Positions 9,701 through 18,900 of a stretch of DNA of 64,000 bases are shown here, in pieces. The notes under the pieces are model-generated. The model worked only from the letters and a program-made list of their open reading frames with translations, searched no databases and was not told where the DNA came from. Positions within the stretch are counted from its first letter, which is position 1. The number at the start of each line of letters is the position of its first letter. Made by a program: the position numbers and the translations under genes. The DNA comes from Enchytraeus crypticus. Its lineage: Eukaryota > Annelida > Clitellata > Enchytraeida > Enchytraeidae. Where the stretch lies: NCBI GenBank assembly GCA_905160935.1, contig CAJHZI010000550.1:420001-484000 (forward strand), given 5' to 3'.

Positions 9701-10275
9701 GTCAAAGATCAACCATTAGAGGTCGCAAGGTTGAAGGGCTTTCAAGGTCAGCTAGTAGAGGTCGAAATATGTCAAGGTCATGTCAAGGTCAGTCTAGAAG
9801 TACGAGTCAGAGGAAAAATGAGAAGTCTGGTGACCGAAATGTTTCTAGAGGTTACGCAGGTAACAGTGAGGTAGTTAGGAGTAGTAGTAGAGAACTGAGC
9901 GGTGAGAGATACAAGAGAACTAAAGAGAGGTCGGGAGATACGACAGGAGATAGAGAAAGAGAAGAGAACAGGAGCAGGATTACTGATAGAAACAGTAGAG
10001 CGTCTAGAGAGAGAGCCAGACGTACAGATAGAGGGAGAGATAAAGAGAGAAATTTGAATCAGAGTTGTGTAGATATTGATAGAAGGATGGAAAGAAAGCG
10101 AGAGAATAGCAGTAGATGTAGAGATGTACCAGGAGATGGAGAGAAGAGAGAAGAGAAGAAGGAGAGAAGGGAAGCTCTTCAGGATATGGAATCATTTCTT
10201 CAACAGTTGAAGCAGAACAAGAAGAAACAGGACGCCTCTAAATCACTCACCGATAAAACCAAATCCATGACGTAG
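1014..10275 (+). CDS. TTC14: TTC14 orthologue (TPR domain protein 14), 3' part, eight exons
   Basis: Exons read as 1014-1051, 1675-1836, 2200-2271, 4325-4444, 5398-5520, 5982-6126, 8168-8280 and 8955-10275 (stop TAG). Phases agree at every junction and the total, 2094 nt, gives 697 residues. Recognised from peptides typical of TTC14: [51 protein letters not shown] and [13 protein letters not shown]. The exons from 4325 to 6126 form the TPR region; the last exon is a basic RS-rich tail with SRSRSR runs, ending in a charged helix around [14 protein letters not shown]. The N-terminal S1 part and start codon lie upstream of the window. TTC14 is a poorly characterised protein; an RS tail suggests a nuclear, RNA-linked role (inference). 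The 113-nt exon at 8168 is the least certain, since its acceptor was chosen by phase. Acceptors lack normal pyrimidine tracts and abut satellites. Identity is near certain. Confidence 0.9.
1504..1674 (+). repeat. 57-bp tandem array: TTC14 exon acceptor plus exon start, three extra copies
   Basis: The acceptor TATTGTAG plus the first 20 nt of the exon (CGTGGAGAAGTCAGCCACTC) occurs at 1504, 1561 and 1618, before the true exon at 1675 (there CATGGAG). Spacing is exactly 57 bp, or 19 codons, and the frame is open from 1504 through the true exon. Each upstream AG has the same phase as the true one. Between copies lies the local TATTGTA repeat. Confidence 0.9.
1858..2100 (-). repeat. tRNA-derived SINE, family 4
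   Basis: The minus strand carries a B box (GGTTCAAATCCCAGC) followed by CTGAGAGTAAA and a body ending in ATAATGCGTGTTTA-like sequence. It matches copies at 10655, 12070, 24312, 46790 and 56210. Confidence 0.7.
2134..2199 (+). repeat. 28-bp repeat carrying the acceptor and start of the TTC14 exon at 2200
   Basis: The unit GTATGCTCTAGGGTGGTGTA is present with AGs at 2142-2143, 2170-2171 and 2198-2199. The last is the acceptor of the exon at 2200. The period of 28 bp is not a multiple of three, and the frame from the upstream copies meets a stop, so only the last copy looks productive. Confidence 0.8.
2328..2512 (-). repeat. 5S-derived SINE, 3' body
   Basis: The minus strand reads TTGGAAGACCGAGTGTTG, then the shared body with GAAGGTTATTCTTAAATCC, GCAATTGATGCGCCATC and the end near CCTGACCCAGTG. 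It is followed on the plus strand by an ACATACAT microsatellite to about 2625. Confidence 0.7.
2800..3130 (+). repeat. tRNA-derived SINE, family 3
   Basis: TGTAGCGTAATGGTTAGCGC (A box) and GTGGTTCATTTCCC (B box) are followed by a 3' body with TTGGTGACGTCCCTGCATAG. A second copy lies at 25370-25720. Confidence 0.65.
3163..3420. repeat. Minisatellite, AATGTCTCTTAATAAT units
   Basis: About 15 imperfect units of 15 to 18 bp alternating TCTCTTAATAATAATG and TCCATTAATAAAAATG. It lies in the TTC14 intron before the exon at 4325. Confidence 0.75.
3620..4324. repeat. TTGATTGAC satellite in the TTC14 intron
   Basis: Dense TTGATTGACTGAC repeats run right up to the acceptor at 4324. The same repeat type lies before the exons at 5982 and 8955. 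Many units contain CTGAC, which fits the animal branch-point consensus. The long minus-strand ORFs rich in Ser-Ile-Asn-Gln are artefacts of the repeat. Confidence 0.8.
3966..4324 (+). repeat. Three upstream copies of the TTC14 acceptor plus 51 nt of the next exon, embedded in a TTGATTGAC satellite
   Basis: GATTGTAG plus the first 51 nt of the exon (encoding [16 protein letters not shown]) appears at 3969-4019, 4109-4159 and 4241-4291, before the real exon at 4325. Every copy stops at the same base (GCGAT) and then returns to the TTGATTGA repeat. The third copy is 84 bp (28 codons) from the real exon with the frame open between; the second is also in register but meets TGA at once; the first is out of register. 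Confidence 0.88.
4446..4970. repeat. Microsatellites (TGTC)n, (TC)n and TATG-rich tracts
   Basis: TGTC repeats run from 4446 to about 4525, TC repeats to about 4630 and again at 4660-4720. A short LINE-like tail sits at 4632-4663 (GATGCTGAAATAAA), also found at 34383 on the minus strand. TATG-rich sequence runs to 4970. Confidence 0.7.
4977..5160 (+). mobile_element. LINE family A, 3' fragment
   Basis: Translation gives [20 protein letters not shown] and [12 protein letters not shown], then the 3' end CCATGGACCTGCCGTTAGGC AGTGCACTA. It matches the C-terminus of the reverse transcriptase protein at 14056-14898. It is a dead fragment in the TTC14 intron. Confidence 0.8.
5234..5287 (+). repeat. 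Partial upstream copy of the TTC14 exon at 5398
   Basis: GCTAACAGTGAGAGCTACGA and the following 30 or so bases (encoding [13 protein letters not shown]) are a near-identical copy of the start of the exon at 5398, 167 bp upstream, set in a TGTATG repeat. The TAG acceptor of the true exon is not preserved in front of it. After about 50 bp the copy runs back into TGTG repeats. Confidence 0.8.
5545..5980. repeat. SINE family 1 fragment, then ATTGATTGATATATTG satellite
   Basis: 5545-5615 holds the B-box half of SINE family 1 (GGAGTTCAAGTCCTGGGCTC). From about 5650 the intron is ATTGATTGATATATTGATTG repeats up to the acceptor at 5981. Confidence 0.75.
6136..6360. repeat. (CAT)n microsatellite
   Basis: Imperfect CATCAT and CTTCATCAT repeats directly behind the TTC14 donor at 6127. 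Confidence 0.85.
6405..6560 (+). repeat. SINE family 7, 3' part
   Basis: GATTAAATGGTAATTAATCC, AACTGAGGAAGGCA and CCCAAGCTATAGGCTACATA are shared with the fuller copies at 33800 and 41800. Confidence 0.75.
6770..7310. repeat. 60-bp duplication and 13-bp minisatellite
   Basis: A unit starting GCTCTGATTGGCTGTGGCTG is tandemly repeated at about 6788-6905. From 7020 to 7310 a unit close to TAACATTATGTGA or TAACATTCTCTGT is repeated more than 20 times. From 7310 to 7840 the intron shows nothing recognisable. Confidence 0.8.
7845..8105. repeat. 18-bp minisatellite, CTATTTTAAACCACGCCT
   Basis: About 14 imperfect units sit in the intron before the predicted TTC14 exon at 8168. The apparent ORFs with LYFKPR or HASILN repeats are products of the array. 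Confidence 0.85.
8281..8954. repeat. Last TTC14 intron: AT-rich repeats and TTGATTGAC satellite
   Basis: 8460-8560 contains two copies of a unit with ATTAAAAATTGTTATAGAAA. About 8690-8945 is a TTGATTGACTGAC satellite running to the acceptor TGATGTACAG at 8954. Confidence 0.75.
8955..10275 (+). CDS. TTC14: TTC14 last exon: RS-rich C-terminal domain
   Basis: The reading frame continues from an acceptor whose AG is at 8953-8954 (codon split AG|A) to TAG at 10273-10275, about 440 residues. It opens with a basic stretch ([11 protein letters not shown]), then a conserved-looking block around [18 protein letters not shown], then a [14 protein letters not shown] cluster, then an RS region (about 9290-9800) made of imperfect repeats of roughly 63 nt carrying [16 protein letters not shown], then a long Arg/Glu-rich segment and a terminal charged helix. 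The repeats suggest internal expansion of the RS region. A second open frame at 9137-9577 is only a shadow of this composition. Confidence 0.88.
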
Positions 10276-10284
10276 CTTTTTATT

Positions 10285-10355
10285 CCTGGGCTCGCCCGTC
10301 ACTGACATCGCTTTCGGGTGAGAAAACCGACGTTAACATTAGCTTTACCAGCTTT
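10285..10355 (+). repeat. SINE family 1 tail, 10 bp behind the TTC14 stop
   Basis: CCTGGGCTCGCCCGTCACTG and CGTTAACATTAGC match the SINE family 1 tail. It lies in what should be the TTC14 3' UTR. No convincing close poly(A) signal was seen; the nearest AATAAA noticed is at 11128. Confidence 0.75.
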
Positions 10356-10362
10356 AGGTTTT

Positions 10363-10580
10363 AAACGCTAACCAATCAGAGTGGAGTCTCCATAAACTCT
10401 AACCAATCAGAGTGGAGTCTCCATAAACGCTAACCAATCAGAGTGGAGTATCCATAAATGCTAACCAATCAGAGTGGAGTATCCATAAACGCTAAGCAAT
10501 CAGAGTGGAGTCTCCATAAACGCTAACCAATCAGAGTGGAGTCTCCATAAACGCTTACCAATCAGAGTGGAGTCTCCAGC
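10363..10580. repeat. 30-bp minisatellite with CCAAT motifs
   Basis: Seven copies of a unit with CTAACCAATCAGAGTGGAGT and CTCCATAAACG. Each unit holds one ACCAATCAG, a CCAAT-box type motif (the fifth has AGCAATCAG). It lies directly downstream of TTC14. Confidence 0.85.
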
Positions 10581-10654
10581 ATCCAGGACCGGTAACTGGA
10601 TAAGTGTTTCAGTTGTTTGACTAGTTAAGCTTTGTCGAACGTGCTAATTGTCAG

Positions 10655-10915
10655 CATGGATGTATTCCATTGTAATGAATGTCTTAATAGCGTTGCGGTA
10701 ACGTCGTGAAGTTTAAAATGACAGATCCTAAGGTGAATTGAACTCTCATGGGTTCGAATCCCAGCCGCGCAGATCTGAGAGTAAATATCGGAAATTCACT
10801 GGTTAAACGAAAAATGGACTAAATTGCCTAACGATTTAAACATTTGATATTAAAAGTCATAGATATCAACATAGTTGATCATTTCACTATAATGCGTGTT
10901 TACTTTTTTAATGTT
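10655..10915 (+). repeat. tRNA-derived SINE, family 4
   Basis: Plus-strand copy with B box GGGTTCGAATCCCAGCC, then AGATCTGAGAGTAAAT, and the end CACTATAATGCGTGTTTAC. Confidence 0.75.
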
Positions 10916-11199
10916 TGAGTGAAGTCTCCATAAAACGACAGTTTAGTACTGCAGTGATAGAGTTGTAGGACTGAGACTATCGTTACTGTTATGTTTGGTT
11001 GTATAAATCTTTTAGTTAATTCCCCGAAGTGAATAACTGTTGGTATTTATTACTAATTGCTACTGTTAATTAGTAGTAGTACAATTATTAATTATTTATC
11101 TATTAATAATTGTTCTCTTCTGGTACAAATAAATGATCGCAGCTAATTCTTGCCATAATTTAGAAGCAGGATGTAGATACTGACATGATAGTGTTGTTT

Positions 11200-11480
11200 T
11201 TGGGAGGGGATATGGCGTAACGGTTGGAGTGTTCGCCTCGAATAAATGTGGCCTGGGTTCAAAGCCCAGCTCAGTCAAGTAATGATGGATATCCCCTTGG
11301 GCCCATGGAAGGTTTATCTTGTATCGGAGCTTGCTGCCAATTGGCGCTATCAATAGCAAAGATATGATTAGCCATGGAAAGGATTAAAAATAACCTGCCC
11401 GGAACCTGTAAAGCGGTCTCGAAGACCGGCCACGACACCGCTATAGAAATTATCGGAGGTTATTATTGCTTATTATGATG
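11200..11480 (+). repeat. tRNA-derived SINE, single copy in window
   Basis: ATATGGCGTAACGGTTGGAG (A box) and CTGGGTTCAAAGCCCAGC (B box and arm), followed by an unrelated body. Not a functional tRNA gene: no consistent cloverleaf end was found. Confidence 0.55.
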
Positions 11481-11514
11481 TTCTCTCCTTTTAAAGAAGC
11501 CAGATCTTATCGTT

Positions 11515-11915
11515 AGTTTCCTGTCTCGAAGTCATGTCAGTGACGGCCGAGCACTGATTTGAACCCTGCGCGTGCTGATCCGCTGTCAGACTTTCTTTTG
11601 TTCGTATGGTTACACACATGACATACCGCATGTGCTACAGGGTTTCCTTTCTTGGTTTCTGTTTTTGTAGTTTTCGTTATTTCCTCCATTCCTCTCCATG
11701 GTTAACAGTAATCGTTGCCTTTTGTTGGCGCATCAACTGCAGCCGGCGCGGTTTTAAGAATAACCTTCTTCGGGATTTTTTCTTTCAAAGCTGTCAACAC
11801 TCGGTCTTCCAAGGTGGTCGCCCATAAAGTACTAACCGGCGCGATGGAGCTTAACTTCGTTCAGCTAACACGCAGCTTAACCGAGTGCGCTAAATCCCGC
11901 CCACAATCAGCCATA
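11515..11915 (-). repeat. SINE family 1 fragment, then fullest 5S-derived SINE
   Basis: 11515-11590 is a minus-strand SINE family 1 fragment. 11600-11915 on the minus strand starts GCGGGATTTAGCGCACTCGG and continues with GAAGTTAAGCTCCATCGCGC, GGTTAGTACTTTATGGGCGA and CCACCTTGGAAGACCGAGTG, which follow 5S rRNA order (AAGC, GGTTAGTACTTGGATGGG, GACC, CGGGTG). The body then matches the other copies. Confidence 0.75.
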
Positions 11916-12054
11916 GGATGCCTCCAGTGTAAAGCTGAGGTAGACCATAGCGACTCGATACAGTGAGGAATCATTTTTTTAGGAATTCTTTAATCATTTT
12001 CTAAATTGAAGATTTATTTTTGGACTGTATTAAATTCCTAATCATCATCATCAA

Positions 12055-12170
12055 TAATAATAATAATAATAACACACATTATAGTGAAACAATCAACTAC
12101 GTTGATATCTATCACTTTTAATACCACATGTTAAATCGTTAGGCAATTTATTCCATTTTCCGTGAAGCCA

Positions 12171-12242
<72 letters not shown>
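12055..12242. repeat. SINE family 4 fragment flanked by (TAA)n and (TA)n
   Basis: 12070-12172 is the 3' body of SINE family 4 on the minus strand; (TA)n runs from 12173 to 12242. Confidence 0.8.
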
Positions 12243-12246
<4 letters not shown>

Positions 12247-12389
12247 CTTCTGATTTTGAAAGCATTCACCAATTTAAAACTTTAAATATACAAGAAACAC
12301 TTTTGCAAACACTTTTCATTTACTTATCTTACAAATATGTCCACTGATAATCTACTCGAGTTTATTCGGGTTACTGAAGAATTGACAAA

Positions 12390-12600
12390 CGAACGACTGC
12401 ACGTGTAGTAAAAGGCAACAAAGCATTAAGATCAAAACCAACACCAGAAAGGACATTAGATTGGTGATCGCCTAGGCTTCAGATATTGCGCAAAACGTTT
12501 CAAAAACCAATGGAAAGTTTTAAAGCTATTCATATCCCAACCCTAGTTAAACTGGGGTTCAGGGGACGATGATGGTGTTTAATCGATGATTGATGACGAT
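12390..12600 (+). repeat. SINE-like family 6 copy
   Basis: GACTGCACGTGTAGTAAAAG, GCCTAGGCTTCAGATATTGC, and CATATCCCAACCCTAGTTAA before a GATGATG-rich end. It matches copies at 19195, 39955 and, inverted, 21280, 42650 and 60660. Confidence 0.7.
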
Positions 12601-12904
12601 GCACATCATAATTATCATCATTTACGCCCGCAAATATTCCTCTTATTAGATAAATTAAGTCAACACATACAATTAACTTGGCTAACGCCTTCAAGTGTCT
12701 TAAAAGGTTCTTTTAAATCGCCGCGTTTTCTTTTCTCACTAGAAGAAAAAATCGCATATAATTTAAGCTTTCATAACTAAACCTTTTAGAATCATATACC
12801 AGTCATATTGCCCTGTTTTGCATCGTTTCTAATATATCAATATAGTTGTATGATATAGATACCAAGCCGGTATTAAAATTTGAGAACTCAGCACCATAAG
12901 TGAA

Positions 12905-13200
12905 CAAGATTGACGGCGGGATTTAGCGCACTAAGTTCCGCCGTCAATCTTGGTTTAGTTGCGCGTCAATAATCCAAGTTACGCTACATCGGCCTTGGTT
13001 AGTACATGATTTGGTTACCACCTTGGAAGACCGAGTGTTGACATATTTGAATGAAACAATTCCAGAGTATTGGAAGGTTATTCTTAATCGGCGTCGTTGC
13101 ATTTGATGCGCCATCAAAAGGCAACGATTACTAATAATCATGGAGAGGAAGGAGGAAATGGGCCTTAAATAAGCATCCGTGCTTCCTGACCCAGTGTACC
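12905..13200 (+). repeat. 5S-derived SINE, plus strand
   Basis: CGGCCTTGGTTAGTACATGA and CCACCTTGGAAGACCGAGTG are 5S-like. The body ends at CCTGACCCAGTGTACC. Just upstream, GACGGCGGGATTTAGCGCAC is followed by an inverted copy of part of itself (CGCCGTCAATCTTG). Confidence 0.72.
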
Positions 13201-13252
13201 TTTATGTTTTACGTAAAGATACATTGAATTGAAGGAATTACAGATTATGATA

Positions 13253-15470
13253 TTTATTTAACTTTTACGCTGAGGCAATGATGGAGGAAGCCATGGAAGA
13301 CTTGTAAGAAGGAATAAAAGTAGGAGCAAAATTGTTACAAGATGTACGATTGGCAGATGACCAAGGAATGGTGGCGGACGGCGAGATTGGACTGTAGAAG
13401 ATAATGGATAGGCTGAATGATACGGCATTGAGATATGGGATGAAGATTAATATCAAAAAGACCAAGGTTATGAGAGTATCCAATAATAAAGGTGAAGTCA
13501 ATACCACAATAAATGGTACGAAATTGGAACAGATAAGGAGTTTCAAATATTTGGGTCATACTATAACCGTGTGCAGTGTTCGGATTACAGAACAATCAGC
13601 TTAATACCTCATGCATCGAAGATCTTATTAAAGATAGTAAACAATCGCATTCAGTCGAAAGCAGAGATGATACTGAGCAAGACACAATTTAGTTTTAGGA
13701 AAGGATGCGGCACAAGAGAAGCAATAGGAGTAATGCGGGTTCTTTGCGAAAGAAGCTAAGAATAATGACGTTATTGATATTATATTATTATTATTATTGA
13801 TATTGTATTATTTTATATTATTGATATATTGGTAATGACGTTTTTGTATGCTTTGTAGACTTCGAGAAGGCCTTTGACAGGATTGATTGGATAACGATGA
13901 TGAATATCTTAAAAAGAATAGGGATTGACTGGAGCGATAGAAGACTAATTTTGAACTTGTACATGAATCAAAGAGCAGTAATCAAAATCCAACAAGAATA
14001 CTCAGAAGAAGGTGAAATAGGACGTGGAGTAAGATAAGGTTTTAGCATTTCGCCGTTGCTGTTTAACATTTACGCTGAGGCAATGATGGAGGAAGCCATG
14101 GAAGACTTGGAAGAAGGAATAAAAGTAGGAGGGAATTTGTTACAAGATGTACGATTTGCAGATGACCAAGGAATGGCAGCGGGCAGAGAGATTGGATTGC
14201 AGAAGATTATGGATAGGCTGAATGATACGGCTTTGAGATATGGCATGAAGATTAATATAAAAAAGACGAAGGTTATGAGAGTGTCCAATAATAAAGGTGA
14301 CGTTAATATCACAATAAATGGTACGAAATTGGAACAGGTAAGGAGTTTCAAATATTTGGGTCATACTATAACCGATGATGGGAAATGTGAGACGGAAATA
14401 TGCAGTAGGATTGCACAAGCAAAAGCGGCCTTTGGTAGTAGAAAAGAACTATTAACAAAAAGTCTAAAGAAAGTCACAAAGATAAAGATAGTGACAACTT
14501 TGGTTTGGACCACGCTATTGTATGGATGTGAAACATGGACCTTAAGGAAGGAAGATATTAGGAAACTGGAGGCATTGGAAATGTGGATTTGGAGAAGAAT
14601 GGAGAGGATTAGCTGGACTCAAAAGGTTACAAATGAGGAAGTCCTGGAGAGAGTTGGCACAGATAGACAGTTGATAAATGTATTAAGAAATAGGAAGAAG
14701 AGTTGGATAGGACACATTCTAAGGGGGGAAAGGCTATTAAAAGAGGTCATAGAAGGTAGAATGGAAGGAAAGAGAGGCAGGGGCAGGCCGAGATTAGGTA
14801 TGTTATATGATTTAAAGACCCACTCATATGTGGAAATGAAGAGGAAGGCGGAAGACAGAGAAGAGTGCAAGCGTTCTATACCATGGAAATGCGAATAGGC
14901 AGTGCACTAAGAGAAGATCTATACGCTATGACGGGAAATGTGAGACTGAAATATTCAGGAGGATTGCACAAGCAAAAGCGGCATATGGTAATAGGAAAGA
15001 ACTTTTAACAAAAAGTCTGAGAAAGACACAAAGATAAAGATAGTGAAAACTTTGGTTTGGACCACGCTATCGTATGGATGTGAAACATGGACCTTAAGGA
15101 AGATATTAGGAAACTGGAGGCATTGGAAATGTGGATTTCGAGAAGAATGGAGAGGATTAGCTGGACTCAAAAGGTTACAAATGAGGAAGTTCTGGAATGA
15201 GTTGGTACAGCTCGACAATTGATAAATGTATTAAAAAATAGGAAGAAGAGCTGAATAGGCCACATTCTAAGGGGAAAGGTCTATTAATAGAGGTCATAGA
15301 AGGTAGAATGGAAGGAAAAAGAGGCTGGGGCAGGCCGAGATTTGGTATGTTAGATGATTCAAAGGCCCACTCATATGTAGAAATGAAGAGGAAAGCGGAA
15401 GACAGAGAAGAGTAGAGGCGTTATATACCATGGACCTGCCAGTAGGCAATACACAAAGAGATATTTATTT
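13253..15470 (+). mobile_element. LINE family A: one copy inserted in an older copy of the same family
   Basis: 13253-13567 and about 14928-15470 are two halves of one older LINE, joined in sequence order at ATAACCG and ATGACGGG. Between them lies a second, 5'-truncated copy. Its reverse transcriptase region starts with SDYRTISLIPHASKILLKIV, has DFEKAFDRIDW, the palm motif FADD and KYLGHTIT, and ends with the RISWTQKVTNEEVLERVG and GRPRLGMLYDL tail typical of endonuclease/RT non-LTR elements. Its longest frame is 14056-14898 (280 residues). It carries a 70-bp TTATTA insertion near 13765-13840 and an in-frame TAA at about 14035. Both copies are dead. Confidence 0.85.
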
Positions 15471-15620
15471 ATTTCACTAAATTCACGCAGTGACAATTTA
15501 ATTTTTTGTCAAATACAGCAGAACATGTGAAAGAAAAGGACACAAAGGTTAAAGGGCGCTGACATGCGCCATATTGCCCTACCAGCGAAAATTAAAATAA
15601 TCTGTACACCATTAACACGA
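15463..15620 (-). mobile_element. LINE 3' tail, minus strand
   Basis: The minus strand ends GTGAAATAAATAAATA after CGCATGTCAGCGCCC, a usual form of CR1/jockey-type 3' ends. From 15620 to 15920 nothing else is recognised. Confidence 0.45.
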
Positions 15621-15924
15621 GATTTAAAAAGAAAATATTTACGAAAATATGCCTTGACGCTTAAATCAATGAGCATTTGTCATCGTTACTTGAGAATCTG
15701 ATAGAGAATGACATGGTTGTCAACATTTCGATCTTTTATCATTTTGAGAAAATCTTTTCAATCAGACACTTAATGTAGCTAAGTTGGGAATAAAATGTTC
15801 TATTTTGTTGGCAATATTTTAGCTGTACAGAGTAAATAAGAAGCAAGTTTACTTGCATGCCAAAAACATAGGATTTGACTTTCACAGTTCACGTATATTT
15901 GAGGATTATTTTTAACAAATAAAC

Positions 15925-15930
15925 TTTATT
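15925..15930 (-). promoter_or_regulatory. Poly(A) signal of zinc-finger gene A
   Basis: AATAAA on the minus strand, 22 nt after the stop codon. Confidence 0.5.
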
Positions 15931-15951
15931 TCGTTTTAAACGCGAATAAGA

Positions 15952-18900
15952 TCAATCCTTATGATGCATAGCTCTGATGTGTTTCAGAAGATTGGAACTC
16001 TGTGAAAATTCTCTGCCACACTCTGCACACGAGTGGGATTTAATTCCTCTGTGTACAGCATTAACGTGTAATTTTAGACTTGAAGCTCTACTGAAAGCTT
16101 TACTACACTGAATACATGAATGAGGTTTAAGTTGCTTATGAACAGCATTTTGATGTGTCCTTAGGATATTGTCTGAACTGAAACATTTACCACACTCTGT
16201 ACAATAGTGAAGACTCTGTTGATAGTGTACCATCATCCTATGTACCTTGAGATCACTCTTTGTTGAAGTCATGTATTCACACTGAGCACAACCGAAACGC
16301 CGTATCCTATCATGAACACGTGTCTTATGCTTTGTAAGAGAACTCTTCCGCGAACACTTATAGTCACACTGATCGCATGTGAAAGGTTTTTCTTCACAAT
16401 GAACTGATTTCCAGTGATGATTAAGGTTCTGAGATGTTGAGAATTTCTTATCACAAGAAGAGCATTCAAAAGACTTTTCTTGATTGTGAACAAAACGCAT
16501 ATGACGTGTTAGTCTACCTTTCAGTGAGCAACAATAGTCACACTGTGGACACTTGTGAGGTTTCTCTTCTAAATGAACTGCTGAGATGTGAACATTTAGA
16601 TTACGTCTGTAACTAGAACTGTAATCACACTTGTCACACTCATATTTCTTATCTCCATGCACGTGTTTGATATGCTGAGTGAGATCCGATTTAACACTGT
16701 ATGATATATCACACAGAGTACAACAATGCTCTCTGTTGTTCTCATGCTTGCGTTGTATGTGCTGCTTCAAGTTTTCTTTCCTGTTGAATGTTTTATCACA
16801 CTGAGTACAATGAAACTGACGGTCACTTAAGTGTTTACACTGTGTACTTGACTTCACTTGATCTGTTTCACTCAAAGTTACCTCACACTGAGAACATTTG
16901 TCACGTCGTGCAGGATCTGATTCACTTGATGATCTCCTTCTACTGGAATACGTCACACCTGGAGAAAAGAATAATAATAATAAAGATTTAACGTACGTTT
17001 CTTCATACAAGGACGACGTCAGGGACGTGCTTTCATCAAAACGATTTGAAAAAAAATGTGCTGGAGCAAAAGAATGATCCTAAATGGAGCTTCTCCGGTG
17101 ATTAAAAGTCGGTCTCGAGATCAGGATGGTTAAAAGGTTTAACAAAGATAAGTGTTTCGAATAGTTAACAGAATATTTTATATTTAACTCATTGAGCCGT
17201 GAGAAGCCAGTGAAGTACGTACGGAAGTGGATCTGAAGCCTGGAGGACCGACAGATATCACGTGAAAGAGAACGCTGGACACGTTGAAGCCCATGAGAGA
17301 TGAAGGTAAGGCATACAGCAAGGAGTTACAGTACTTATGTTTAAAATGAAAAACTGAGTTAACAAGAAAATGGATGAATTTCTATCAAGAGAAGCCTGTG
17401 TCTGTGTAATTTGAGAGATCTGGAAGAAAGATGAACGACAGACAGAAGAGTTGTTAGATTTGAAGTCGAGGTTTTCATCAAATATGACACCAAAGGTTTT
17501 AGCCATGGGAGTCGGAGTAAGAGCAAAATTTTGAAAATAGATGGAAGAATTGGCTACTTTGGTTCTTTGCTGGGGAGTGTTGATTAAAAGATATTCGGCT
17601 TTAGAAGGATTGACAGAGAGACGATTACCGTAAAACCAAGAATAGGCTTTGTCAAGAACAGATGAAAGGTGTTGCAATTTCGAATCTCAATCTGAGCCAG
17701 AAAATGAGATGCACAGCGGAGTATCATCAGCATAGAAGTAATATTTTATTAAAGCATTGTCTAAAACATAACTGAGTGGGGTAGTGTAGAGAGAAAAAAG
17801 TAACGATCCAAGTACAGATCCTTGAGGCACACCACAAAGAGAGGTAGTACAGGGGAGCGTTCATTATCAATAGTAACAGATGGAGAGCGACCAGAGAGAT
17901 AGGAGGAGATCCAAGAGAAAGCAGAGTCAGAGATAGCTAGTGCTAGCATTCATCGTCTTCTTCCTTGAATCCCATTAACGGGGTGTTGGGGGTTTAACCC
18001 TACCTATGCCTATCAATCTACCCACTTGAACTTAATAAACACTAGAACAGCCCGGTGGTCCAGTTTCATCCCCCACCTGACGATCAATGCATGAGCCCGC
18101 CACCTAATTGGCCTAACACCTCCTCGCTCGATGTTACACTTGTCACGTATTGAACTCTGTAATATATTAAATCGGTCCACAGAATTACATGATAACATTA
18201 CAATATTACCATAGAACATCGTTTTCGTTTTCAAGTGAAGATTCAATTCAATCATTATTCTATCAATCATTCGCACGTGATGTTTGCAAGTCCTTTAGAC
18301 TTCAATCTTGCTCTCTTTCTCTACTTCGCAGTCTTCACTGGCTCTCTTTTAATCAACGCATAAAGTATAAAATAGCTCCATTAACTTTCAACACTCTACT
18401 GTTTGGCAAGCCTTCTTACTTATCTGAAACTCTTTATCCGTATCTTCCATCAAGTTTACTTTGTTCCACTGATGCCAATCTTCTCTCTGTTTGCAATATT
18501 TTCACATCATTAGGCAGACATTTTTTGTTCACTTAAGCCACTTTATAATATCAGCGCGATTTGAAACACGTTACCTATTACTTTTCACTCTTGTTCATCT
18601 CTGTCAACTTTCTCTGGCAAGCTTAAAAACATATCCCTTCCGACCATACAAATAATCTATCCTTGCCATTTTTTTTTTTTTTTACTGGCTTTCACTTAGG
18701 ACCTTACTTCTCCTCACCATAATTCTTTTGCAGATTGGCCTGGGTGAATTGATCTGTAGTGATGTGTGCTGTGAGGACGTCCCTGGCATCATCCTTGGAT
18801 GAGGAAATGGACGTTAAGACTTTATTATTACTTTTACTACTTTATTATCTGGTGAATAGAATAGTTCTCAATGCTCAATGCCATACATCTTCACGCATTA

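Noticed and set aside
9360-9800. Many AGGTCA motifs resembling nuclear-receptor half sites
   Set aside because: They come from the Arg-Gly-Gln and Arg-Ser coding repeats and have no fixed receptor-type spacing.
9137-9874. Plus-strand ORFs overlapping the TTC14 last exon
   Set aside because: Alternative frames of the Arg/Ser-rich exon with no family similarity.
11200-11480. Possible tRNA gene
   Set aside because: A and B boxes are present, but the ends do not pair as a cloverleaf and a SINE body follows.
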